From: Luteimonas sp. JM171
Lineage (GTDB): Bacteria; Pseudomonadota; Gammaproteobacteria; Xanthomonadales; Xanthomonadaceae
Reading direction: 5' to 3'
NCBI RefSeq assembly: GCF_001717465.1
Contig: NZ_CP017074.1
Coordinates: forward strand, 894,872 to 958,871
Length of the DNA: 64,000 bases
The notes under the pieces were generated by a model. That model was not told the origin of the DNA, did not search any database, and saw only the letters and a list, made by a program, of their open reading frames with translations. Below are positions 16,020-24,414 of the stretch, in pieces. Position numbers and translations under genes: made by a program. Positions within the stretch are counted from its first letter, which is position 1; every line of letters starts with the position of its first letter.

Positions 16020-17720
16020 ATGCAACGACTCCTCCTGCCGGCCGCCCTGGCTTCCGCCCTGGCGCTGGCCGCCTGCGGCGGCGACCGCCCCGCAGCCGAC
16101 ACCGACTCCGCTCCCGCCACCTCGGGTGCCGCGACGGCGTCGGACCACCAGTTCTCCCCGGAGATCAGCGAGGCGGACTTCCGCGAGATGGTGCGCACGC
16201 TGGCCTCGGATGAATTCGAAGGCCGCGCGCCGGGCTCGCCGGGCGGCGAGAAGACGGTTGAATACATCAGCGCCCAGTTCGAGCGCATCGGCCTGCAGCC
16301 GGCCGGCGAGAACGGCGGCTGGTACCAGACCGTGCCGATGGTGCAGACCACTGCGTCCGATTCCACCGTGCTCAGGCTCTCGGGCCCCAATGGCGAGCGC
16401 GAGCTGGCGTTTGGCACCGACATGATGCTCGGCACCCGCACCGGCCAGGAGAAGGTCAGCGTCCAGGACAGCGAGCTGGTGTTCGTCGGCTACGGCGTGG
16501 ACGCGCCCGAGCGCGACTGGAACGATTACGAGGGCCTGGACGTCAAGGGCAAGACCGTGGTCATCCTGGTCAACGACCCCGGCTTCCACGTTGACGACGA
16601 GGAGCTGTTCGACGGCAACCGGATGACCTACTACGGCCGCTGGACCTACAAGTTCGAAGAAGCCGCGCGCAAGGGCGCGGACGCGGCGATCATCATCCAC
16701 GACACCCCGGGCGCGTCCTACGGCTGGGACGTGGTGCGCACCTCCTGGTCGGGCGCCCAGTTCGACCTGCGCGCCGAGGACGATCCGGCGCCGCGCCTGC
16801 CGGCGCAGGGCTGGATCACCAACGACGTGGCGCGCGAGCTGTTCGCCGACGCCGGCCTGGACCTGGACGAGCAGATCCGCGCCGCCAGCAGCGCCGACTT
16901 CAAGCCGGTGCCGCTCAATGCCACGGTCTCCTTCGACCTTGAGAGCGAAGTGGTGGAAGGCTCCTCGCGCAACGTGATCGGCGTGCTGCCGGGTACCGAG
17001 CGGCCGGAGGAAGTGGTGGTCTACATGGGCCACTGGGACCACCTGGGCATCCATGAGGACGGCGAGATCTACAACGGCGCCATCGACAACGCCACCGGCA
17101 TCGCCGGCATCATCGAGATCGCCGAGCGCTTCGCCACGACCGAGCCGGCGCCCGAGCGTTCGGTCGCGTTCCTGGCGGTGACCCTGGAGGAATCCGGCCT
17201 GCTCGGCTCGCAGTACTACGTGGCCCACCCGGCGTTCCCGCTGGAGAACACCGTGGGCGTGGTGAACCTGGACGCGATGAGCGTGGCCGGGCCGTCGCGC
17301 GACTTCGTGGTGACCGGCATGGGCAACTCCGAGCTTGAGGACATCCTCAAGCCGATCGCCGAGGCCCAGGGCCGCACCCTGGTGGAGGAAGGCAACCCGG
17401 CCGGCGGCTTCTACTTCCGCTCCGACCACTTCAACTTCGCCAAGGCCGGCGTGCCTGCGCTGTACGCCAAGGGCGGCAACGACCTGGTCGAGGGCGGCAC
17501 CGAGGCCGGCCGGCAGGCCAGCGAGGACTACGCCACCCGCTACCACCAGCCCAGCGACGTGTACCGGGAAGAGTGGAACCTGGACGGCCTGATCCAGGAC
17601 CTGGAGGCGCTCTACGAAGTGGGCCGGGTGCTGGCCGACGACGTGGACCAGTGGCCGAACTGGTACGAAGGCAATCCCTTCAAGGCCGCGCGCGACGGGA
17701 TGCTCCAGGCGCGCGAGTAA
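16020..17720 (+). CDS. M28 family metallopeptidase, lipoprotein
   Basis: This 566-residue envelope aminopeptidase-type enzyme has a lipoprotein signal (lipobox LAAC, Cys19), a low-complexity Ala/Thr/Asp linker, and an M28 zinc domain with an inserted PA-like domain (about residues 140-310). Zinc ligands and catalytic residues are visible in order: His in GHWDHLG, Asp in NGAIDNATGIAG, Glu pair in VTLEESGLLGSQYY, Asp in VNLDAMS and His in TRYHQPSDVY. Family members in Xanthomonadaceae degrade peptides in the periplasm or at the outer membrane. Single gene with its own promoter and a terminator behind it. Confidence 0.93.
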   Translation: MQRLLLPAALASALALAACGGDRPAADTDSAPATSGAATASDHQFSPEISEADFREMVRTLASDEFEGRAPGSPGGEKTVEYISAQFERIGLQPAGENGGWYQTVPMVQTTASDSTVLRLSGPNGERELAFGTDMMLGTRTGQEKVSVQDSELVFVGYGVDAPERDWNDYEGLDVKGKTVVILVNDPGFHVDDEELFDGNRMTYYGRWTYKFEEAARKGADAAIIIHDTPGASYGWDVVRTSWSGAQFDLRAEDDPAPRLPAQGWITNDVARELFADAGLDLDEQIRAASSADFKPVPLNATVSFDLESEVVEGSSRNVIGVLPGTERPEEVVVYMGHWDHLGIHEDGEIYNGAIDNATGIAGIIEIAERFATTEPAPERSVAFLAVTLEESGLLGSQYYVAHPAFPLENTVGVVNLDAMSVAGPSRDFVVTGMGNSELEDILKPIAEAQGRTLVEEGNPAGGFYFRSDHFNFAKAGVPALYAKGGNDLVEGGTEAGRQASEDYATRYHQPSDVYREEWNLDGLIQDLEALYEVGRVLADDVDQWPNWYEGNPFKAARDGMLQARE

Positions 17721-17743
17721 CCGGCATCAGCAGGCAGTACGCG

Positions 17744-17765
17744 GACGGCGCCTTCGGGCGCCGTC
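17744..17765. terminator. UUCG-loop hairpin terminator
   Basis: A perfect 9-bp stem (gacggcgcc / ggcgccgtc) closed by a ttcg tetraloop is followed by a T-rich stretch (ttcgttt). It sits between the convergent M28 peptidase gene and tyrS. Confidence 0.8.
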
Positions 17766-17771
17766 TTCGTT

Positions 17772-18992
17772 TCAGGCGGCCACCAGCCGCACCCGGGCGA
17801 AGTTGCGCTTGCCCACCTGCAGCACGCCCTCGAAGCCGGGCTGGAAGGTCAGGCCGGCGTCTTCCACCACCTCGCCGTCCACGCGCACGGCGCGCTCGCG
17901 CAGCTTGCGGTTGGCTTCCGAATTGCTCGGCGTGATCCCGGCCGCGGTCAGCAGCGGCGCGATGCGCAGGCCTTCGGCCGGCACCGCGACCTCCTTGAGC
18001 GGCAGCTGCGAAGTGTCGCCCTTGCCGGTCACCGCCGCATGCCAGCCGGCGATCGCCTTCTCCGCCGCGGCGGCGTCGTGGAAGCGCGTGGCCAGCTCGC
18101 GTGCCAGGCGCAGCTTCACCTCACGCGGGTTGAGCACGCCCGCGGCCACCTCGGCCTTCAGCTTCGCCGCCTCGTCGATCCCGATGTCGAAGCTCAGCAG
18201 CTCGATCCAGTCCCACATCAGCTCATCGCCGATCTTCATGGTCTTGTTGACGAACTCGATCGCCGGATCGGTGACGCCGATGTAGTTGTCCAGCGACTTG
18301 GACATCTTGTTGACGCCATCCAGGCCCACCAGCAGCGGCATGGTCAGCACCACCTGCGGCTTCTGGCCGTGGTGCTCCTGCAGCGCGCGGCCCATCAGCA
18401 GGTTGAACTTCTGGTCGGTGCCGCCCAGCTCCACGTCGGCCTTGAGCGCGACCGAGTCATAGCCCTGCACCAGCGGGTAGAGGAACTCGTGGATGGCGAT
18501 CGGCTGTTGGGCGCCGTAGCGCTTGGCGAAATCATCGCGCTCCAGCATCCGTGCCACGGTGTGGGTGGAGGCCAGCCGGATCATGTCGGCCGCGCCCATG
18601 GTGCCGAACCACTCGGAGTTGAAGCGCACTTCGGTGCGCTCCGGATCCAGCACCTTGAACACCTGCGCCTTGTAGGTCTCGGCGTTGGCCAGCACCTCCT
18701 CGCGGGTCAGCGGCGGGCGGGTGGCGCTCTTGCCCGAAGGGTCGCCGATCATTCCGGTGAAATCGCCGATCAGGAACACCACCGTGTGCCCCAGGTCCTG
18801 GAACTGGCGCATCTTGTTGAGCAGCACGGTGTGACCCAGATGCAGGTCGGGCGCGGTGGGGTCAAAGCCGGTCTTGATGCGCAGCGGGCGGCCCTGGCCA
18901 AGGCGCGCGGCCAGTTCTTCGGGCTTGAGGATTTCATCGGCGCCGCGGGCGATCAGGTCCAGGGCCTCGCGGGGGCTGTCGGCATGGGTCAC
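17772..18992 (-). CDS. tyrS: Tyrosyl-tRNA synthetase
   Basis: TyrRS charges tRNA-Tyr. The 406-residue length matches the TyrZ-like subgroup. Class I signatures are [11 protein letters not shown] (HIGH motif) and KMSKSLDN (KMSKS motif); the [14 protein letters not shown] segment lines the adenylate pocket and the C-terminus carries an S4 RNA-binding domain ([17 protein letters not shown]). It is a monocistronic minus-strand gene, divergent from the M23 peptidase gene with a 177-bp shared upstream region that contains a TAGAAT box and an inverted repeat. Confidence 0.97.
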   Translation of the reverse strand: MTHADSPREALDLIARGADEILKPEELAARLGQGRPLRIKTGFDPTAPDLHLGHTVLLNKMRQFQDLGHTVVFLIGDFTGMIGDPSGKSATRPPLTREEVLANAETYKAQVFKVLDPERTEVRFNSEWFGTMGAADMIRLASTHTVARMLERDDFAKRYGAQQPIAIHEFLYPLVQGYDSVALKADVELGGTDQKFNLLMGRALQEHHGQKPQVVLTMPLLVGLDGVNKMSKSLDNYIGVTDPAIEFVNKTMKIGDELMWDWIELLSFDIGIDEAAKLKAEVAAGVLNPREVKLRLARELATRFHDAAAAEKAIAGWHAAVTGKGDTSQLPLKEVAVPAEGLRIAPLLTAAGITPSNSEANRKLRERAVRVDGEVVEDAGLTFQPGFEGVLQVGKRNFARVRLVAA

Positions 18993-19055
18993 GGGTGGGT
19001 ATCCAGTGCTTGGGCGGCACGCGGAACGAGACCGCCATCAAATGGGGTTAATGCA

Positions 19056-19061
19056 ATTCTA
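19056..19061 (-). promoter_or_regulatory. Putative -10 box of tyrS (TAGAAT)
   Basis: TAGAAT on the minus strand lies 63 bases before the tyrS ATG. The last base overlaps the left arm of the inverted repeat at 19061-19102, so a protein bound there could block this promoter. Confidence 0.5.
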
Positions 19062-19102
19062 ACGATTGAGGCGTGTGAAAAATGCTTGTCCGGTCAATCG
19101 TT
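19061..19102. repeat. 9-bp inverted repeat between tyrS and the M23 peptidase gene
   Basis: AACGATTGA (19061-19069) and TCAATCGTT (19094-19102) are exact reverse complements separated by 24 bases. The left arm touches the tyrS -10 box and the right arm touches the TTGACG -35 candidate of the divergent gene. This placement suggests an operator, but the protein is unknown. Confidence 0.6.
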
Positions 19103-19130
19103 TGACGCAACCATCTCACGTCTTTATCGT
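19102..19130 (+). promoter_or_regulatory. Putative promoter of the M23 peptidase gene
   Basis: TTGACG (19102-19107) and TATCGT (19125-19130) are separated by exactly 17 bases. The -10 is weak. Transcription would start near 19137, giving a leader of about 33 bases before ATG 19170. Confidence 0.45.
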
Positions 19131-19169
19131 ACCCCGCTGACGAGTCCTTCACTCGACACCGGAACCCCA

Positions 19170-20636
19170 ATGGCGCATCAGGACCCGGCCTCCGCAACGG
19201 AGCGCAACCGTCTCGTCCGTCTCTCCAACCTTGACCACGTCGCTGCCGGCGAAGCGCGGGCGGCCCAGGCCGCTGCGGGCGCGCCGCGCGGTTTCAAGGG
19301 CCGATGGACCCGGCGCCAGTGGCTGCAGGCGAGCCTGCTGGGCACCACCGCGGCGCTGGTGTGCGCGCTGGTCCCGGGTTTCTCCAGCGCCCTGCAGGTG
19401 CACGAGGGCGAGGCCCACATGGCCACCATGGCCCTGGCGCTGCCGCCCGCGCCCGAGCGCAGCGAAGCCATTCCTTCCAGCCACTGGGAGCTGGTGACCG
19501 TGGAATCCGGCCAGACCCTGGGCGAGATCTTCGCCGAGCGCGGGGTGCCGGTCGCCACCCTGCACCGGATCCTGGAAACCGAATCCGCCAGCACCACGCT
19601 GGCGCGCATCCGCCCCGGCACCGAGCTGGGGTTTGAATTCGACACCGCCGACGGCAGCCTGCGCGGGTTCCGCTTCGACCGCAGCCAGACCGAGCGCATC
19701 GAGCTGGCGGTGGCCGGCGATGCAATCACCGAACATGTGATCGAGCGCCCGGTGGAAGTGCACACCTCGGTGGTGACCGGTGAGATCCGCAACTCGCTGT
19801 ACGGCTCGGCGCGCCAGGCCGGCCTGACCCCGGGCGCCATCGCCACCCTCACCGACCGCATCTTCCAGTACGACATCGACTTCGCCCGCCAGATCCAGCC
19901 GGGCGACCGATACAGCGTGCTGATCGAGGAGCTGTGGCGCGAGGGCGAGCGCGTGGGCAGCGGCGAGGTGGTGGCTGCCACCTTCACCACCGGCGGGCGC
20001 ACGTTCACCGGCTTCCGCTTCGAGCACGACGGCAAGGTGGAGTACTACGACGCCGATGGCCGGCCGCTCAAGCGCAGCTTCATCCGCTCGCCGATCGAGT
20101 TCGCCCGCCTGAGCTCGCGCTTCGGCAACCGCCGCCACCCGATCCGCGGCACCATGCGCATGCACAACGGCGTGGATTACGCCGCCCGCACCGGCACCCC
20201 GATCATGGCCGCCGGCGACGCGCGGGTGCAGTTCCGCGGCCGCCAGCGCGGCTACGGCAACACCATCATCCTCGACCACGGCAAGGGCCACACGACCCTG
20301 TACGCGCACATGTCGCGCTTTGCCAACGTGCGCCAGGGCGAGCGGGTGAAGCAGGGCCAGGTGATCGGCTACGTGGGCGCCACCGGCCTGGCCACCGGCC
20401 CGCACCTGCACTACGAATTCCGCGTCAACGGCAAGCACCGCGATCCGCTGAAGGTCACGATGCCGCCGCCCGAGCCGCTCAAGGGCGAAGCGCTGGCCCG
20501 GTTCAAGGCGGAGACCGCGCCGACCCTGGCCCGGATCCAGCAGTACGAGCAGCTGCACTACGCGCGCCAGCAGGCCGCCGAAGCACCGGCGATCGCCTCG
20601 GCCGGCGAGCCCGCGACGGCCGCCGACCGCGGCTGA
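19170..20636 (+). CDS. M23 family peptidoglycan DD-metalloendopeptidase (MepM-like)
   Basis: The 488-residue protein cleaves peptide cross-links in peptidoglycan. A 45-residue cytoplasmic segment precedes a single membrane anchor or signal (LLGTTAALVCALVPGFSSA). Next come a LysM-like/OapA-type module (WELVTVESGQTLGEIFAERG) and a C-terminal LytM domain with intact zinc ligands: His and Asp in MHNGVDYAA and the HLHYEF motif. Unlike EnvC at 12320-13561 this one should be catalytic. A TRRQWLQ sequence just before the hydrophobic stretch resembles a Tat motif. anmK and ampG follow, so this is a wall turnover neighbourhood. Confidence 0.92.
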   Translation: MAHQDPASATERNRLVRLSNLDHVAAGEARAAQAAAGAPRGFKGRWTRRQWLQASLLGTTAALVCALVPGFSSALQVHEGEAHMATMALALPPAPERSEAIPSSHWELVTVESGQTLGEIFAERGVPVATLHRILETESASTTLARIRPGTELGFEFDTADGSLRGFRFDRSQTERIELAVAGDAITEHVIERPVEVHTSVVTGEIRNSLYGSARQAGLTPGAIATLTDRIFQYDIDFARQIQPGDRYSVLIEELWREGERVGSGEVVAATFTTGGRTFTGFRFEHDGKVEYYDADGRPLKRSFIRSPIEFARLSSRFGNRRHPIRGTMRMHNGVDYAARTGTPIMAAGDARVQFRGRQRGYGNTIILDHGKGHTTLYAHMSRFANVRQGERVKQGQVIGYVGATGLATGPHLHYEFRVNGKHRDPLKVTMPPPEPLKGEALARFKAETAPTLARIQQYEQLHYARQQAAEAPAIASAGEPATAADRG

Positions 20637-20663
20637 CCCGCGCCCCGGCGTGCGGCGGGTGCC

Positions 20664-20690
20664 GGCGCCGGCTACATTCAAGCCGGCGCC
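20664..20690. repeat. Strong hairpin upstream of anmK with a -10-like sequence in its loop
   Basis: A perfect 10-bp stem (20664-20673 / 20681-20690) with loop acattca lies between the M23 peptidase gene and anmK. The loop region includes TACATT (20673-20678), a possible -10 for anmK. There is no U-tract, so it is either a weak terminator or a promoter with fortuitous symmetry. Confidence 0.45.
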
Positions 20691-20717
20691 CCGTCCCGCG
20701 GGCCCCGGTCCTGCACC

Positions 20718-21869
20718 ATGTTCTATCCGGTTCCCACCGAGCGCAGCCTGTATGTCGGCCTGATGTCGGGCACCAGCGCTGACGGCATCGATGCCGCGCT
20801 GGTGGACTTCGCCGATCCCGTTCGACCGCGGCTGGTGGCCGCGCGCACGCTGCCCTGGCCGGAGCGGCTGCGCGAGCGCCTGGTGGTGCTGGGCCAGGCC
20901 GATGTGGCGCTGGCCCTGGACGAGGTGGGCGAGCTGGATGCACGCATCGCGGCAGGCTTCGCCGACGCCGTGGCCGGCCTGCTGGACCACGCCGGCGTGG
21001 GCGCGGACCAGGTGGCCGCCATCGGCAGCCACGGCCAGACCCTGCGCCACCGCCCGCTTGGTCGCGCCGGCGACGGGCGCGACCCGTTCACCCTGCAGCT
21101 GGGCGATCCCTCGCTGCTGGCCGAGCGCTCGGGCATCGCGGTAGTGGCTGATTTCCGGCGCCGCGACGCGGCCGCCGGCGGCCATGGCGCGCCGCTGCTG
21201 CCGGCGCTGCACGCCGCCCTGCTGGCCCACCCCGGCCAGGACCGGGCGGTGCTCAACCTGGGCGGGATCGCCAACCTCACCCTGCTGCCGGCCGGCGTGG
21301 ACGCTGGCTCACCGGTCAGGGGGTTTGATACCGGCCCGGCCAACGGCCTGATGGACGCCTGGTGCCAGCGCCATACCGGCCAGCGGTTTGACCGTGGCGG
21401 GGCGTTCGCGGCCGCGGGCAAGGTGGATCAGGCGCTGCTGCAGCGCCTGCTGGCCGAGCCGTTCTTCGCCCAGCCGCCGCCCCGCTCCACCGGCCGCGAC
21501 CAGTTCAACCTGGCCTGGGTGGAGGCCCGGCTTGCCGGCAGCGAAGCGCCCGCGGATGTGCAGGCCACCCTGCTGGCGCTGACCGTGCGCACCGTGGCCG
21601 ACGCGCTGCGCGCCACCCAGCCACAAACCACGCGACTGATTGCGTGCGGCGGCGGCGTGCACAACCCGGTGCTGATGGAGGGCCTTGCCGCCGCCCTGCC
21701 AGGCTGCGCGCTGGAGACCACCGCCGCCCACGGGCTGGACCCCGACTGCGTGGAAGCGATGGGGTTTGCCTGGCTGGCATGGCGGACCGCGCATGGGCTG
21801 GCGGGCAACCTGCCTTCGGTGACCGGTGCCAGGGGGCCTCGCGTGCTGGGCGGGATCTATCCCGCTTGA
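20718..21869 (+). CDS. anmK: Anhydro-N-acetylmuramic acid kinase
   Basis: AnmK converts 1,6-anhydro-MurNAc released during wall turnover to MurNAc-6-phosphate, a step of peptidoglycan recycling. The 383-residue protein is of usual length. The N-terminal ATP-binding motif [15 protein letters not shown], the phosphate-2 loop [12 protein letters not shown], and [13 protein letters not shown] and [11 protein letters not shown] near the C-terminus identify the family (ASKHA fold). It follows the M23 endopeptidase gene and lies close to ampG, the permease that imports the anhydro-muropeptides it depends on. Confidence 0.97.
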   Translation: MFYPVPTERSLYVGLMSGTSADGIDAALVDFADPVRPRLVAARTLPWPERLRERLVVLGQADVALALDEVGELDARIAAGFADAVAGLLDHAGVGADQVAAIGSHGQTLRHRPLGRAGDGRDPFTLQLGDPSLLAERSGIAVVADFRRRDAAAGGHGAPLLPALHAALLAHPGQDRAVLNLGGIANLTLLPAGVDAGSPVRGFDTGPANGLMDAWCQRHTGQRFDRGGAFAAAGKVDQALLQRLLAEPFFAQPPPRSTGRDQFNLAWVEARLAGSEAPADVQATLLALTVRTVADALRATQPQTTRLIACGGGVHNPVLMEGLAAALPGCALETTAAHGLDPDCVEAMGFAWLAWRTAHGLAGNLPSVTGARGPRVLGGIYPA

Positions 21870-21882
21870 AGGGCCGCCAGGT

Positions 21883-22140
21883 TCAGCTCGCGGCCGCGGT
21901 GCGTCCGATCATCGCGAAGCCCGGGTCGTCGGGCACGCTGGCCAAAGCTTCCAGGGCCGCCTGCAGGGCGGCCGCTTCGCTGCCTTCGAAGCGCACCTCG
22001 GCGGCGCCGTCGTAGGCGGCCAGGCCTTTTTCCAGCAGGTGGGTGATGGCGCTGGACATGTCCCAGCCGCTGCGCGCGGCGATCCGGCCGATGCGGTCGA
22101 TCAGCGTGTCGTCGATATCACTGAGCATGATGTCGGCCAT
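21883..22140 (-). CDS. Small protein with ribbon-helix-helix-like N-terminus
   Basis: I do not recognise a named family. The 85-residue product begins MADIMLSDIDDTLIDRIGR, followed by SGWDMSSAITHLLEKGL, a pattern of one short strand and two helices like the ribbon-helix-helix DNA-binding fold of FitA/VapB antitoxins. The rest is acidic and Ala-rich. A GGGGGAG ribosome site six bases before ATG 22140 decides the start. No toxin-like gene adjoins: anmK is convergent and ampG lies 70 bp upstream on the same strand. It may be a small regulator; function is unproven. Confidence 0.7.
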   Translation of the reverse strand: MADIMLSDIDDTLIDRIGRIAARSGWDMSSAITHLLEKGLAAYDGAAEVRFEGSEAAALQAALEALASVPDDPGFAMIGRTAAAS

Positions 22141-22210
22141 GCGGCACTCCCCCTGCATTTGCTCGCGATAAGCTGCCACGCGCCTTTGGCCCGGACAAGA
22201 AGGGAAAACC

Positions 22211-23536
22211 CTAGCTTGCAGGCGCATCCTGGCTTGCGGCAGGCGTGGCCGGGTCGGCGTCGCCGGCCAGGCGCACCCGCGGATACAGCCAGAAGAACAG
22301 CAGTACCGCCGGTACCGCCACCGCCGCGGTGATGATGAAGTAGACCGCGTAGCCTTCGGTCACTTCCACGATCCAGCCGGAGAAGAACCCGAGCACCTTG
22401 CCCGGCAGCATGATCAGCGACGAGAACAGTGCGTACTGGGTGGCCGTATAGCGCTGGTTGACCAGCGCCGACATGTAGGCCACGGCGGTGGTGCCGAAGT
22501 AGCCCTGGGCAAGGTTCTCCCCGGAGATCACCACCGTCAGCCGGGCCAGGCTGCCGTCGGCGCCGATCAGGCTCAGGTACAGCAGGTTGCTGGCCGCGCC
22601 CAGGATGATCGCCACCAGCAGCGGCCAGCGGATGCCCCAGCGCGCCACCGCCACCCCGCCCAGGAACGCGCCTGCGATGCCCACCCAGATGCCGTACACC
22701 TTGGTCACCGCCGCGATCTCGGTCAGGGTGTAGCCCTGGTCGAGGTAGAACGGGCCGATGATGCCGCCCACCAGCGCCTGGTCGGAGATCTTCATCGACA
22801 GGATGAACACCAGGATCACCAGCGCCATGCCGATGCCGAAGCGGCGGAAGAAGTCGGCGAACGGCTCCACCACGCCTTCCCTGAGGCCGGCCACCCAGCC
22901 CTGCACGCGCACCCGCACCACCTCGGGCTCGGCGGCGAACAGGCACACGACCACCGGGATCGCCATGAACGCGGCCATGATCCGGTACACGTTGGCCCAG
23001 CTGGTCTGGTCGGCCAGCAGCAGCGCCACCGCGCCGGAGATGATCAGCGCGATCCGGTAGCCCAGCGAATAGGTGGCCACCAGCGCGCCCTGCGCCGAGG
23101 GCGGCGCGATCTCCACCCGGTAGGCGTCCACCGCGATGTCGAGCGTGGCCCCGGAGAACGCCACCAGCAGGGTCAGCCAGACGAACGGCACCAGCTGGCC
23201 CGGGGTGAGCATGGCCATCGACAGCAACCCCACGATCACCAGGCCCATGGCCAGCAGCAGCCAGCCGCGGCGCTGGCCGAAGCGGCCCAGCAGCGGCAGC
23301 CGCCAGCGGTCTACCAGCGGCGCCCACAGGAACTTGAACGAATAGGCCATGCCGGCGCTGGCGATCATGGTGATCTCACGCAGCTGGATGCCGCCCTCGC
23401 GCAGCCAGTAGGCCAGGGTGCCGGCCACCAGCAGGAACGGCAGGCCCGAGGCAAAGCCGAAGAAGAACAGCGTGACCGCCGAGGGCTGCGCGAACGCCTT
23501 CCAGACCGAAGGCTTCGCGGCTTGGGTGGCGCTCAC
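22211..23536 (-). CDS. ampG: AmpG-type MFS muropeptide permease
   Basis: AmpG imports GlcNAc-anhydroMurNAc peptides from the periplasm into the cytoplasm for recycling. The 441-residue protein has about 12 to 14 membrane helices. Recognisable AmpG segments are FFFGFASGLPFLLVAGTLAYWLRE at the N-terminus, SFKFLWAPLVDRWRLPLLGRFGQRRGW, and the SALVNQRYTATQYALFSSL helix; the last stretch is soluble. The GTG start overlaps the xth stop (GTGA). Location beside anmK supports a recycling role. In enterobacteria and Pseudomonas AmpG also feeds the ampC beta-lactamase signal; no ampC or ampR is in the window. Confidence 0.93.
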   Translation of the reverse strand: MSATQAAKPSVWKAFAQPSAVTLFFFGFASGLPFLLVAGTLAYWLREGGIQLREITMIASAGMAYSFKFLWAPLVDRWRLPLLGRFGQRRGWLLLAMGLVIVGLLSMAMLTPGQLVPFVWLTLLVAFSGATLDIAVDAYRVEIAPPSAQGALVATYSLGYRIALIISGAVALLLADQTSWANVYRIMAAFMAIPVVVCLFAAEPEVVRVRVQGWVAGLREGVVEPFADFFRRFGIGMALVILVFILSMKISDQALVGGIIGPFYLDQGYTLTEIAAVTKVYGIWVGIAGAFLGGVAVARWGIRWPLLVAIILGAASNLLYLSLIGADGSLARLTVVISGENLAQGYFGTTAVAYMSALVNQRYTATQYALFSSLIMLPGKVLGFFSGWIVEVTEGYAVYFIITAAVAVPAVLLFFWLYPRVRLAGDADPATPAASQDAPAS

Positions 23537-24333
23537 CCGGCGTAGTCCACGGTGTAGGGGGCGTGGTCGGAGAAGCGCGGCTCACGGGCGATCGAACAGC
23601 CCGTCAGGCGCTCGCGCAGCGAGGGAGTGGCCAGCTGGTAGTCGATCCGCCAGCCCACGTTGTTGGCACGGGCCCGGCCGCGGTTGGACCACCAGGTGTA
23701 TTCCACCGCATCGGGCTTGAGCGCGCGGAAGGTGTCCACCCAGCCGTGGTCGGGCTGCGGGGAGCCGTCGCCGCAGGCGTCGGCGATCTGGCCGTTGAGC
23801 CAGGCGCGCTCTGGCGGCAGGCAGCCGGAGTTCTTCTGGTTGGAGGTCCAGTTCTTGATGTCGTTGCGCGAGCGCACGATGTTCCAGTCGCCGCACAGCA
23901 CGTAGTCGCGGCCGTTGGCCAGCCACTCGTCCAGGATCGGCTTGAGCCAGTCCATGACCTGGAACTTGAAGCCCTGGCGCAGCTCCCCGGAGGAGCCGGA
24001 GGGGATGTAGAACGACACCACCGAGAGGTTGCCGAAGCGCGCCTCGATGTAGCGCCCCTCGTCGTCGAACGGATCCCAGCCCAGGCCGGTGCGCAGTTCA
24101 TCGGGCTCGCGGCGGCTGTAGATGGCCACGCCGCTGTAGCCCTTCTTCGTGGTCGCGTCGCGGAAGGCGACGTGATAGCCCGGCGGCCGGAACTCCTCGC
24201 CGGTGAGCTGGTGCTCCTGGGCCTTGGTTTCCTGGACGCACAGGATGTCGGCGTCCTGTTCGGCGAACCAGTCGAAAAATCCCTTGTTGGCCGCCGAACG
24301 GATGCCGTTGGCGTTGAAGCTGATGATGCGCAT
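23533..24333 (-). CDS. xth: Exodeoxyribonuclease III
   Basis: Exonuclease III is an AP endonuclease and 3'-exonuclease of base-excision repair. The 266-residue protein has the EEP nuclease fold with FNANGIRSAANKGF, the metal Glu in VQETKAQ, GYSGVAIYSR, GDWNI, and the closing catalytic SDHAPYTVDYAG. It is of normal length. It lies directly upstream of ampG with a 4-bp GTGA overlap, so the two are cotranscribed although functionally unrelated. A TACCCT sequence on the minus strand about 30 bases before the ATG is a weak -10 candidate. Confidence 0.96.
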   Translation of the reverse strand: MRIISFNANGIRSAANKGFFDWFAEQDADILCVQETKAQEHQLTGEEFRPPGYHVAFRDATTKKGYSGVAIYSRREPDELRTGLGWDPFDDEGRYIEARFGNLSVVSFYIPSGSSGELRQGFKFQVMDWLKPILDEWLANGRDYVLCGDWNIVRSRNDIKNWTSNQKNSGCLPPERAWLNGQIADACGDGSPQPDHGWVDTFRALKPDAVEYTWWSNRGRARANNVGWRIDYQLATPSLRERLTGCSIAREPRFSDHAPYTVDYAG

Positions 24334-24414
24334 GCAGGACCGGAAAAGCGGACGGCGCGGAAAGGGTACCTCACCGCGCCGTCCTGCTCCCAGCCGATGG
24401 TTGGCCGCCTGCCG

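Noticed and set aside
21883-22140. Toxin-antitoxin module
   Set aside because: The antitoxin-like gene has no toxin partner on either side.
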